Positions 13,063 through 21,200 of a stretch of DNA of 37,493 nucleotides are shown here, piece after piece; position 1 is the first letter of the stretch; the number at the start of each line of letters is the position of its first letter. The stretch is from positions 1-37,493 of the IMG/VR virus record IMGVR_UViG_3300009169_000044; one strand, written 5' to 3'. This DNA is from a virus. Under the pieces are notes generated by a model. It was given only the letters and a program-made list of their open reading frames with translations. It was not told the origin of the DNA and did no database searches. Position numbers and translations under genes: made by a program.

Positions 13063-14157
13063 ATGACAACGAACAACAACGCAATCAATCCAATCCGCCC
13101 ATCCGAACTGCTTCCCCTCGCTGAGGCCGCACTACTGGTGAACCGCTTCCTCATGATCGTCGGCTCTGGCGGTGCGGGCAAGACCTCGATGGTCTGCAAT
13201 GTATTAGGTCCAGCAATGGGCCGTGAGGTGTGGGACGTTAACCTTAACGGCCAAGGACCGCAAGAGACGGTCGGCTATCTGGTTCCTGACTCCGCCACAA
13301 GGGACGCATGGTTCTCTGCACCGGAGATCTGGCCGACCCTTGATCGAGTTGGTGACAAACCTATCCTCCTGTTCTTGGATGAGGTCAACGACTATGACCC
13401 ACAAGTTCGGGCTTTGCTCCGCTCCCTGTACCCTGCATCCGGTAACCGGAAGGTGGGTTCCCATACCCTCGGCACTAACGTCTTTGTAGTGTGTGCCACT
13501 AACCGCAGACAGGACGGCACTCGCTCCGCTGTGGAGGATGCCCCGTTCACTGAACGCTGTATCAAGGTGACGCTAGATCCCAACGTAGCCGACTGGCTTG
13601 ACTGGTATGACGGACAGCAAGAATTAGTGGCGAGTGGTTCACATGTTCCGGCATTCCTCCGCTTCGGCACGACAGGAGGTGACGGGTTGGATCACTTCAA
13701 CCCACCTGTCGTCATGCCATACGATGGTGCCCCGCATCCTTGTCCTCGGACATGGGAAGCAGTCGCCTTGCTTGAGCCCATCCGTAAATCAGCACAAGAC
13801 ATCTACCGCAAGGCGGTGAAGGGTAGCATCGGAGATCGTGCAGCCAGTGCGTTCTTCGGGTTCCTGCAACACGTTGACAAGCTGCCAGACATCGCCGCGC
13901 TTCGCAGCAATCCTGACGGGTTCACCGTGCCAAATGATCCGGCCTCACAGTTCGCTCTTGTCTCCGCTTGCCTGAGTCAGGCGACGAGAGGCGTGAAGGA
14001 CATCCCGATTGCGGTGCACAGTGGCGGGTTTGACTGGCTCGTTACCCTACTACTTAAATGCAGGGGAGACATCCGTGAGTTCGGTGCCCGCTCCGCTGAA
14101 CGTAGGGGCATCCCGCTTAGCGAACATCCAAAGTCCCATGCCTTGATCCTCGGATAA
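13063..14157 (+). CDS. MoxR-type AAA+ ATPase
   Basis: 364 residues. Walker A is GSGGAGKTS (34-42), Walker B is ILLFLDEVND with D106-E107, sensor 1 is N147 in VVCATNRRQ, and an Arg-rich region follows (DAPFTERCIKVTL), giving a likely arginine finger. The layout with an alpha helix plus LNGQGPQETVGYLVP after Walker A is like MoxR/AAA_5 ATPases, which act as hexameric remodelling machines with VWA-domain partners. The C-terminal 180 residues include a helical lid domain. The next genes encode a partner-like protein and a metallopeptidase-motif/VWA protein, which supports the MoxR assignment. The substrate is unknown. Confidence 0.8.
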   Translation: MTTNNNAINPIRPSELLPLAEAALLVNRFLMIVGSGGAGKTSMVCNVLGPAMGREVWDVNLNGQGPQETVGYLVPDSATRDAWFSAPEIWPTLDRVGDKPILLFLDEVNDYDPQVRALLRSLYPASGNRKVGSHTLGTNVFVVCATNRRQDGTRSAVEDAPFTERCIKVTLDPNVADWLDWYDGQQELVASGSHVPAFLRFGTTGGDGLDHFNPPVVMPYDGAPHPCPRTWEAVALLEPIRKSAQDIYRKAVKGSIGDRAASAFFGFLQHVDKLPDIAALRSNPDGFTVPNDPASQFALVSACLSQATRGVKDIPIAVHSGGFDWLVTLLLKCRGDIREFGARSAERRGIPLSEHPKSHALILG

Positions 14158-14176
14158 GTCAAGACCGTCTTGACTT
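14156..14176. repeat. Palindrome copy 5, overlapping the stop codon
   Basis: AAGTCAAGAC-C-GTCTTGACTT, 21 bp and perfectly symmetrical around a central C. It starts inside the TAA of the ATPase gene. Followed by TTCCA and the TGCGTAGC element, it repeats the composite arrangement seen at 10248-10289. Confidence 0.9.
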
Positions 14177-14181
14177 TCCAC

Positions 14182-14197
14182 TGCGTAGCTTACCGCA
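14182..14197. repeat. TGCGTAGCTTACCGCA element, copy 2
   Basis: Identical to the copy at 10274-10289, and at nearly the same distance (5 to 6 nt) from its palindrome. It lies 47 nt upstream of the next ATG (14244). Confidence 0.85.
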
Positions 14198-14243
14198 TAG
14201 TTGCAGCGTTCATTAACAATAAAACAAAATAGATAGTAACATT

Positions 14244-15125
14244 ATGACAACAAACAACACACCGTTAAACCTGAAGGTCGCTCAATCCCTTGTGCTCTGC
14301 CACTATGCGACGACAGCACCTGCAACCACCGCACTCAACCGCTCCGCTTCGGCCCGTGCAATCACATCAGCCGGAGCGGAGAAGGATGCGGCTCGCCTTT
14401 ACAATACCATCCTTGCCGCTAAGGGCACGGCGGTAGGTAAGGCGATCAGCTTGCAGCAGCGGACAGGTGTCGCGGTTCGCCGCTTCGGTATGCTCTGCCA
14501 GACTGGCGGGTTCTACCTCCGTGTGAAGGACGTAGGTGAAGTGCAGAACGTGTTCGATGATGCGATGGTGGAGCTGGATACAATCCGCGAGGACATCCTT
14601 GCTACGTATCCTGACCTGCTTAACATCATCAGAGGAAGACTTGCTGGATTTGCTAGCGAAGTTATTATCCCCACTGCAACGGAGGTGGCGAGCAAGTTCA
14701 CGATGCGCTTGTCCATCATCAATCGTCCGGTGTCCGTCAACGAAGCGGTGCTCACTGGCTTAACCGAGGAGGTAGCTAATCGGGTAAGAGCCGACAGCCA
14801 ACGCCAGATCGAGGATGATTTCCGTGCATCCCATGCGGGACCTGTTCGTGACCTGAAGAAAGTGATCGAGGACTTCACCGATGCGATGCGTAACGCCGAC
14901 CGCTTGCACCTGACGCAGTTCGATAAGCTGCGTGACGAAGCAAAGCGTGTGAAGAATCTAAACTTCCTTGACCTGCCGGAGATCGATGAGGTAGTAAGAC
15001 TCGCCGCCGATGCAGCGGCATCACCAATCGGGATACCGACAAAGGATGAGCGGGTAGTCATCGCCGCGAAAGCAGACAAGGCAATCAGCAAAGCAGACGA
15101 GACGCTCGCAGCCCTCGGCCTGTAA
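14244..15125 (+). CDS. Hypothetical helical protein, partner of ATPase/VWA genes (DUF3150-like?)
   Basis: 293 residues, mostly charged helices (DVGEVQNVFDDAMVELDTIR, RQIEDDFRASHAGPVRDLK, FTDAMRNADRLHLTQFDKL), no membrane segments and no catalytic motif. It sits between the MoxR-type ATPase and the metallopeptidase/VWA gene. A helical protein of unknown function in that spot resembles the DUF3150 family that I know from phage and bacterial ATPase/VWA clusters, but I cannot confirm membership by eye. It would be an adaptor or scaffold for the ATPase-VWA pair. The order and spacing support one operon. Confidence 0.65.
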   Translation: MTTNNTPLNLKVAQSLVLCHYATTAPATTALNRSASARAITSAGAEKDAARLYNTILAAKGTAVGKAISLQQRTGVAVRRFGMLCQTGGFYLRVKDVGEVQNVFDDAMVELDTIREDILATYPDLLNIIRGRLAGFASEVIIPTATEVASKFTMRLSIINRPVSVNEAVLTGLTEEVANRVRADSQRQIEDDFRASHAGPVRDLKKVIEDFTDAMRNADRLHLTQFDKLRDEAKRVKNLNFLDLPEIDEVVRLAADAAASPIGIPTKDERVVIAAKADKAISKADETLAALGL

Positions 15126-15190
15126 CCTACAGCGGGAGGTCCGACCCCTCCCCCCTCCCACCCAACCCAACCTAACCTAAATAAAAATAT

Positions 15191-16636
15191 ATGAAATCAA
15201 ATACAATAGATCCAACATCGTTTGACACAGACCACCCGCTTGCCGCTGCCATGCGTAGCGTCAGCCGCTACTGGTTCCTCTCATACAGTAAGCTCATGTC
15301 AATGGAATGGGAGTGGTCAACCGCTATCCCATACGGGGCAACGGATGGTCGCCGCCTGCTACTCAACAAGGAGGGCATCGCTAAGCTTTGCCGCCAACCC
15401 AATGCGTCGGGGCTCATCGCCTTCTTGCTAGTGCATGAGGCACTGCACGCCCTATTGGGTCACGGCTGGAGACTGAATAAGCTGAAGGACTCCACGCTTG
15501 CCAACATCGCAGCGGACTACGTCATCAATGCGATGATCGCAATGCGTAACCGTGAGCTCAAGCGGGAGGTGTTCCCCTTCATCGAAGGTGTGCTACTCGA
15601 CGAAGCCCTGTCCGGTGACAAGTCCGCTGAGCAACTCTACCGTGAGTTGACTAAGCCGCAACCCCCTGCCCCGCAGCCTGAGATTAACCCCAACCCAGAG
15701 CCCCAACCCCAAGACAGTAATGACCAACAGGACAACGATGAAAGTGACAGCGACGGAGACGCCCCATGCGACGGGGATAATGACGACGATTCGGATACAG
15801 ACAGAGGACCAACTCCTTCCGACAGTGCTGACGGTGGTGACGGAGATGCCGATCCCGACGGCGGAGCTGACGGACCTGATCAAGACGGCGGTGATTCGGA
15901 CGATGATGACCTATCCGACTTCGTAGGTACTGGCTCGCCAGACAACATCGAACCGGAAGCAGAGGATGGTGAGACACAAGCCGAAGCAATCGACAAGATT
16001 GAGGAGGACAACGACCGTATCCTAATAGCTGACGAGATCGATAGGAGACAACAAGCGAGCGGCGGATCTACCGGACAGCGTGTCGGTAGCCAGCGCAGCT
16101 ACGGCTCGACGTTAGGTTGGCCGGACCTACTGCGTGAGTGGCTCACCAATCGTTCACGCTGCGGATGGGATGCACCGTTCAATGCTCCGGTCTATTCCAC
16201 AACAGGAGTAGTGGGTGCAGGCAGACGCAACAAGAAGGCAGGCGAGATTGTACTAGTGCTTGATACCTCCGGCTCAATCGGACAGCGCACGTATGACCGC
16301 TTCCTGCAAGAGGCACAGTGCATCCTCGACGAGCTTAAGCCGGAGCGCCTGCACCTACTGTCTGTGTCCCATGTCGTAGCCGATGTCGTCTCACTTGAGA
16401 CAGGTGACACAGTGCCCGCCGAGCTGAAGGGTGGGGGTGGCACAGCGTTCAAGCCCGCCTTCGACTGGGTGCGCGACAACGTGGACGATATGGATGTCAT
16501 GGTATACCTGACTGACGGGTGGTCCTACGATCTAGCATCACTACCACAAGTGGAGTTCCCCCTGCTTTGGTTGACCACTCAGCGTTCCGTTGCTGACTTC
16601 AAGGTGGGCACTGCCCTCGCCATCTCCGAACTGTAA
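15191..16636 (+). CDS. Metallopeptidase-motif and VWA-domain protein
   Basis: 481 residues. The N-terminal domain has a zincin-like motif, LLVHEALHALLGH (H82, E83, H86, H91), followed by NIAADYVIN, as in DUF2201-type putative metallopeptidases. An Asp-rich, calcium-binding-like acidic linker spans about residues 175-245. The C-terminal VWA domain begins near EIVLVLDTSGSIG: MIDAS D358-T359-S360-G361-S362, T418 in GGGGTAFKPAF and D442 in MVYLTDGW, so all metal-contacting positions are kept. VWA proteins of this type are normally paired with MoxR ATPases, here two genes upstream. The peptidase activity is a motif-based inference. Confidence 0.8.
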   Translation: MKSNTIDPTSFDTDHPLAAAMRSVSRYWFLSYSKLMSMEWEWSTAIPYGATDGRRLLLNKEGIAKLCRQPNASGLIAFLLVHEALHALLGHGWRLNKLKDSTLANIAADYVINAMIAMRNRELKREVFPFIEGVLLDEALSGDKSAEQLYRELTKPQPPAPQPEINPNPEPQPQDSNDQQDNDESDSDGDAPCDGDNDDDSDTDRGPTPSDSADGGDGDADPDGGADGPDQDGGDSDDDDLSDFVGTGSPDNIEPEAEDGETQAEAIDKIEEDNDRILIADEIDRRQQASGGSTGQRVGSQRSYGSTLGWPDLLREWLTNRSRCGWDAPFNAPVYSTTGVVGAGRRNKKAGEIVLVLDTSGSIGQRTYDRFLQEAQCILDELKPERLHLLSVSHVVADVVSLETGDTVPAELKGGGGTAFKPAFDWVRDNVDDMDVMVYLTDGWSYDLASLPQVEFPLLWLTTQRSVADFKVGTALAISEL

Positions 16637-16645
16637 TCCCCTGAC

Positions 16646-16661
16646 TGCGTAGCTTACCGCA
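16646..16661. repeat. TGCGTAGCTTACCGCA element, copy 3
   Basis: Identical to copies at 10274 and 14182, 9 nt past the stop of the VWA gene and 35 nt before the next ATG. This copy has no palindrome upstream. Confidence 0.85.
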
Positions 16662-16695
16662 TAGCTGGAGCAACAACACTAAAAAATATAATACT

Positions 16696-17367
16696 ATGGA
16701 AAAACTTAAGAGAAACTTTGCAAATAAATATAAGATTAATGACGTAAAGCAAATCAGACAAGACGTACTGCAATGGCAGAGCGACATCTTAAATGGAGAT
16801 GACTCCGCTGTTCGCCTAACTGACTTTGTTATTGGTATGTATAAGCCGATGAAAGAAAAAAGTCATAGCGAACTAGACCCATTCGTTGTCAAGGTACAAG
16901 GCTATCAAGTTATATACATACGACGTGAGTCGGTAAGTGTGCTGTCAATATACTCCCCGCTAGCTAAGCTGCTGCTGGGTCAATGTGATCCGTTCAGCGA
17001 GTGTAATGGTTATGCTTCGCCGCTGATCAATACCTACTTAACATCTACACAGTATACAATTAAAGCAGTAGGCATAGACCCACTCGATGATGGCATGACG
17101 AAGCGACTAATGATTGCGGGTAGACAAGACAATTTGTTTATAGGCCTTTGCTATAATAGAAGGAACACTCCCGCATCCACCAATCTCATTAGATGGGTGT
17201 GTGATCGCATGACCATTGATGATCCCTTGCTCGCTACGGTAAAACTAATCAATTCATTTAATGTCGAGGAGCGTAAACGAATACTAGATGTATATGATAA
17301 CTACGGGACAATCGACACACTAGTGGGTGACGCGCTAATCCACCTTGACAAGTTCCGCACGCTCTGA
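16696..17367 (+). CDS. Hypothetical protein
   Basis: 223 residues, with no recognised motif. It begins MEKLKRNFANKYKINDVKQI and has a mixed alpha/beta-looking centre (DPFVVKVQGYQVIYIRRES, IAGRQDNLFIGLCYNRRNT). No membrane segment. Codons here are more A/T-rich than in the preceding VWA and ATPase genes. It is preceded by copy 3 of the TGCGTAGC element and an AT-rich leader without Shine-Dalgarno, so it probably belongs to the same expression unit. Confidence 0.65.
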   Translation: MEKLKRNFANKYKINDVKQIRQDVLQWQSDILNGDDSAVRLTDFVIGMYKPMKEKSHSELDPFVVKVQGYQVIYIRRESVSVLSIYSPLAKLLLGQCDPFSECNGYASPLINTYLTSTQYTIKAVGIDPLDDGMTKRLMIAGRQDNLFIGLCYNRRNTPASTNLIRWVCDRMTIDDPLLATVKLINSFNVEERKRILDVYDNYGTIDTLVGDALIHLDKFRTL

Positions 17368-17397
17368 TCCTATCAACTCTCACCCAACCATAACAAT

Positions 17398-17688
17398 ATG
17401 AACAACACAAAAACAAAGTACACCCAACTCGACGCAGGACACACAATCATTAACGTGTGCTGCGAAGATGGCAGACACGGCTTGACGGTAACGGCATACA
17501 TCAACGGGCTATCAGTCAAGTCCCCCGCATTGAAGCTAGCCCGTGTGGTGCGCGTCTTTATAGATACGGTCATCGCAGCCTGCGACTTCCCCGATGATGC
17601 GCATTCCGACAGCCACATGACTAGGCTTAACGATGAGCTTGAGTGCTACATCGACGGGGCTCTCAAGCTAGATGAGATTAATAACTAA
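17398..17688 (+). CDS. Hypothetical small protein
   Basis: 96 residues starting MNNTKTKYTQLDAGHTIINV. The middle (SVKSPALKLARVVRVFIDT, VIAACDFPDD) suggests a compact alpha/beta fold. No known family. ATG follows AT-rich CATAACAAT. It is transcribed in line with its neighbours, 30 nt after the preceding stop. Confidence 0.6.
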   Translation: MNNTKTKYTQLDAGHTIINVCCEDGRHGLTVTAYINGLSVKSPALKLARVVRVFIDTVIAACDFPDDAHSDSHMTRLNDELECYIDGALKLDEINN

Positions 17689-17701
17689 TAAATATTACAC
17701 A

Positions 17702-17926
17702 ATGAAAATAACGAAAGAACATAGAGCTAACTTTCAGATACACACCATTCCTGTATCTGATTCCGGTATGAAGCATACAGAATCCATGACCTGTAAATGT
17801 AAGCCTACTATTGCACTACATAACAAGACGTTTATTGTGGATCATAATATGGTGGGCAATGGTCCCGATGACTGGACTATTCACACAAAGAACTTCGGTT
17901 CCTTTACCTTGGAGGAAACACAATGA
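17702..17926 (+). CDS. Hypothetical small protein
   Basis: 74 residues from the ATG at 17702; the frame is open 30 nt further upstream, but that would overlap the previous gene's end. Sequence: MKITKEHRANFQIHTIPVSD at the start, a CKCKP segment (Cys-x-Cys) and WTIHTKNFGSFTLEETQ at the end. No function recognised. Its TGA overlaps the next ATG as ATGA. Confidence 0.6.
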   Translation: MKITKEHRANFQIHTIPVSDSGMKHTESMTCKCKPTIALHNKTFIVDHNMVGNGPDDWTIHTKNFGSFTLEETQ

Positions 17927-18108
17927 GTAAGAAGCTTGACTCGCTAGTATCTAAGATAGGTGGCAGGGCAATCAAGTCCCCTCACAAAGAGTTCTCCGAG
18001 AGAAGCCATATGCTGCGATGGTTCTATGAGCGTAACCTAAGTGAACTCAAGGCAATGCGTAAAGGGTTTGAACTTATGCTCGAACGCAAGACACAGAAAG
18101 GAGAGTAG
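17923..18108 (+). CDS. Hypothetical small basic helical protein
   Basis: 61 residues starting MSKKLDSLVSKIGGRAIKSP, very Lys/Arg-rich, with a helical end (RNLSELKAMRKGFELMLER). The ATG overlaps the preceding TGA (ATGA), and a strong Shine-Dalgarno (GGAGG) sits 7 nt upstream, so coupling plus SD is the likely start mode. No function recognised. Confidence 0.6.
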   Translation: MSKKLDSLVSKIGGRAIKSPHKEFSERSHMLRWFYERNLSELKAMRKGFELMLERKTQKGE

Positions 18109-18129
18109 ATCATGATGACTCTACTCTCC
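18100..18129. promoter_or_regulatory. Perfect 10-bp hairpin covering a Shine-Dalgarno and start
   Basis: GGAGAGTAGA (18100-18109) pairs perfectly with TCTACTCTCC (18120-18129); the loop TCATGATGAC contains two ATGs. On the plus strand it would hide the GGAG and the start of the 35-residue membrane ORF. On the minus strand it lies past the stop of the giant gene (18197) and could instead be a bidirectional transcript-end hairpin, as only a short T tract (TTT) follows there. Confidence 0.6.
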
Positions 18130-18219
18130 TTCCTGATTGTATTTATTATGGGCCCGCTCCCTATCTTGATTATCCTATGGCATCAAGTGTCAGATGTCAT
18201 TCGTCATAAGGGCCGTTGA
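18112..18219 (+). CDS. Possible 35-aa membrane protein
   Basis: MMTLLSFLIVFIMGPLPILI and then ILWHQVSDVIRHKGR: a single hydrophobic helix (about residues 4-23) with a basic C-terminus, ending TGA at 18219. It has a good Shine-Dalgarno (AAAGGAGAG), although this sits in the hairpin described above. It overlaps the 3' end of the convergent giant gene by 23 nt. It could be a real small membrane protein or a chance frame created by the hairpin; length alone does not decide. Confidence 0.4.
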   Translation: MMTLLSFLIVFIMGPLPILIILWHQVSDVIRHKGR

Positions 18220-21200
18220 CATAATACATAGACCCCTTGCGGTTGACTGATCTATTAATGCTTTGGATCTTCTGCATCGGGTCTTGCTCCTTAGCCTGCT
18301 GGGCATTGAAGTAAGTCTTTTGATTCCACTTATCGTTCGGTCTCCAAGCAATCCTGTATCCTTGATACGCCGACCCGATAGTGTCATCACTGAACTTATA
18401 GATCTTAGCCGACGCATACACCGACGACTCCTCGGAACCCATCGATACCATTGAACGCATGAAGCGATTCATCCTTCGTTGGGTTTCGTTGAGTCCGTCT
18501 TGGTGGCGATCAACAACCTCATCAATCTCTTTGTCTGTCTTGAACCTACCGCTTGTAAGTTCACCAATAGTAGAAACCGAATCGTCAAGTAGTCCTTTAA
18601 GATTACGGAACCCTCTACGCTCAATCTCCCCGAAGGTATTAGTCTTAGGGCGGGAGCCTAGGATTTCACCCCAGATAAGTTCTTCCGCATTCGTCTGGCC
18701 TTTACGTGTGATGTCAATGCCTTTTGCTAAGCCGGATGGGATCACAACACCCTTACCAAAGTGACCGAGAACCCGCATCATTACTGTATAGGAGTTATCG
18801 GTCTCCAGATAGATCGGTTGCCCTCTATCATTCTCATTATTTAAGATCTCGTCTACCGAAGTAGCGGCGATCTGAGTGCCAATCAAATCGTTGACAACAT
18901 AACTAGCGAGACGCGAACCATTGATTCCTTCTCCGGTTTTGAATCCTTCAGTGATGATACTGACAGCGTCCGTCAACTGGCTGTGCGGCAGGACATAGCT
19001 CATGTCAATCATCTGGACCTTGCCGCCCTTAAGAACTTGCGCCCTAATCTGATGTCCTCTTTGCCATTTAGGTAGCGACTCACGCAGTGCAGCCAACTCA
19101 ACCACTGTGAGTTCCCGCTCTTCTTCTTCCCCTCCGGTAAGAGCACGGAAGAAAGTTGTCATCAGTGTGCCAACAATAACGGGGGCCGCAGTAATGGTAG
19201 CCGTAAATCCTGCAAGCCGTTGTATCCCACGCCGTGCCATGACCCCGCCTTGTTTGATCTCCTCAAGAGCAAGCGGAACTGTGTTAAGCATAGTGCGGAA
19301 CACTTCCGATTTCCATCGTGCAAACGGAAGGAAGACCGCAGCCATTGGAGTCTTATTGAAAGACTTAACAATGTCGATTACTTGCGAGTGGCCTGCAAAG
19401 GTGAGCTTCACCTTGCGTGCCGCTGCTTCCTCCTGTGCCTCGACAGACATGGCATTACCGAAATGCTTTTGGATTATACCAAGTTCATAATAGTAAGCGT
19501 TGGCTTTGAACATCCCGTCGATAGCGCCATCGAGGGCCGCTAAGAAATCCGTCACCTTTGCGTAGCCGGAGTATGCCTTAGCCAGACCTCCAGTTATATA
19601 GCCCTCTGCTTTGAGTCGAGCAACAACGCCACCTGCATCCTTTGTGATGCGGGCCTCATCGACAGCCGTCATCAAAGCTTGGAGATCCTGCTCCGGTGTG
19701 GCAATCAAACCCCTAAGTAGATCTTGTGCAGCCCGCCCTTGGGACTGATCGTTAAGGACATTAAGCTGCACCAATCGAAGGATTGAATTGCGTTGGTCTT
19801 CCTCTGTGCCGAGGGCTGAGAACGCTCCGCTCCACGATTGTTTGATGGACTGCGAACCCTTAGCCGAGAACGGGTTCATTAGGATACCTTGAGCTGCGCT
19901 TAAGATGTAACCGCCGATGACGTTCCGTGGCCAGTAGCCGAGGCCGAGTTGGGTTTTCATTTGGATGGCAGCACCGCTCACACCCATGATTGTTCTACCC
20001 ACACTATTCATTATGCCTGTAGAGTTTGACTCTAAGCCTTTCATGTTTATGCCGAACATCTCATTGATAACTCCGGCAACCTTAGGGTCGAAGTAAAGAC
20101 CAGCAAGATCGCCTGTTGTCTTCGATGAACTTGCGGCGAATGATGTAATCCATCCCGCCTTTGCGTCCTTACTTGCAAGGCCTAGGTCAAGGGCAGTCTT
20201 TGCAAAGTCGGCTCTAAACTTATCGTTTGCGGACAACATCCCTACACGGAAAGCCGTGTTGACTGCATTGGCAAGGGGGTCTTCGATCTCACCTAAGAGT
20301 TCTCGGAATGTAGAATCAATATCCTTCTTCGGCTTAAACCGATTAAGGTCTTTGCGAATAGAGTCAATAGTCTGGCGGTCAACAGCAGACGTCATTGTCT
20401 CAAGGCTAGACAGATAGTTGTCTAGCTTTTTAAGGGTAAGTTCATCAACATCCCTCGACGTATACGGTTTACCGATCTTCTGGAACTCAGCTTCAGACTC
20501 TTCGTAGTATGCTGATGCTGCATTCATCCTAAGTTTATTGAAGTCAACGTCGTTGCCTTCGATCTTAATGATGCCGCCCATCTTTGCAGCCGCCGCCCAT
20601 CCTTCTGTATTGAAGAACTTGTATGCCCGTGTAAGGTAGACATCATTGGACTCATCGAATCCAATGCTACCCTTAAACTTATTGATATCCTTACGGAATA
20701 GAACGGCGCGGTCAACAAGTTCGTTGAACCCTGCATCCTTAATGTTCTGCTCTGCCGCTGCTTGCCTCTTGACAAACGCTTCGTTGAACCGAAGACGGCG
20801 CTCCCGCTTCAGCTTCTCACTGTGTTCAGCAACAAGATCAGCCTTGCGTCCTTCAGTTTCCGTGTCTGGGATAGTTGTTTCATAGGCAATTGACAAGTCC
20901 AGTATCTCTCTAAGATCTGCATCGGTAAGCGGAGGTGCCGTTGTTCCGAACAAGATCTTGATGTCTCCCATATCGACGCCACCCTTGAGTGCGTTGTCGC
21001 GAAGCTTAGGGAAATACTTAACCAAAGATTTAGATGCGGCGGTAATTTGATTCACCGTTCCACTACGCAGGTTAATAATATCCCGCAGCTGAGACGGCAG
21101 ATTATACAAACGCAGTCGCTCATTCATCGTATCCACCTTACCCTCATTGGAGGACATAACGGGGATTGCATAGGATACTTGATCATCAACAGGCGAGCCA

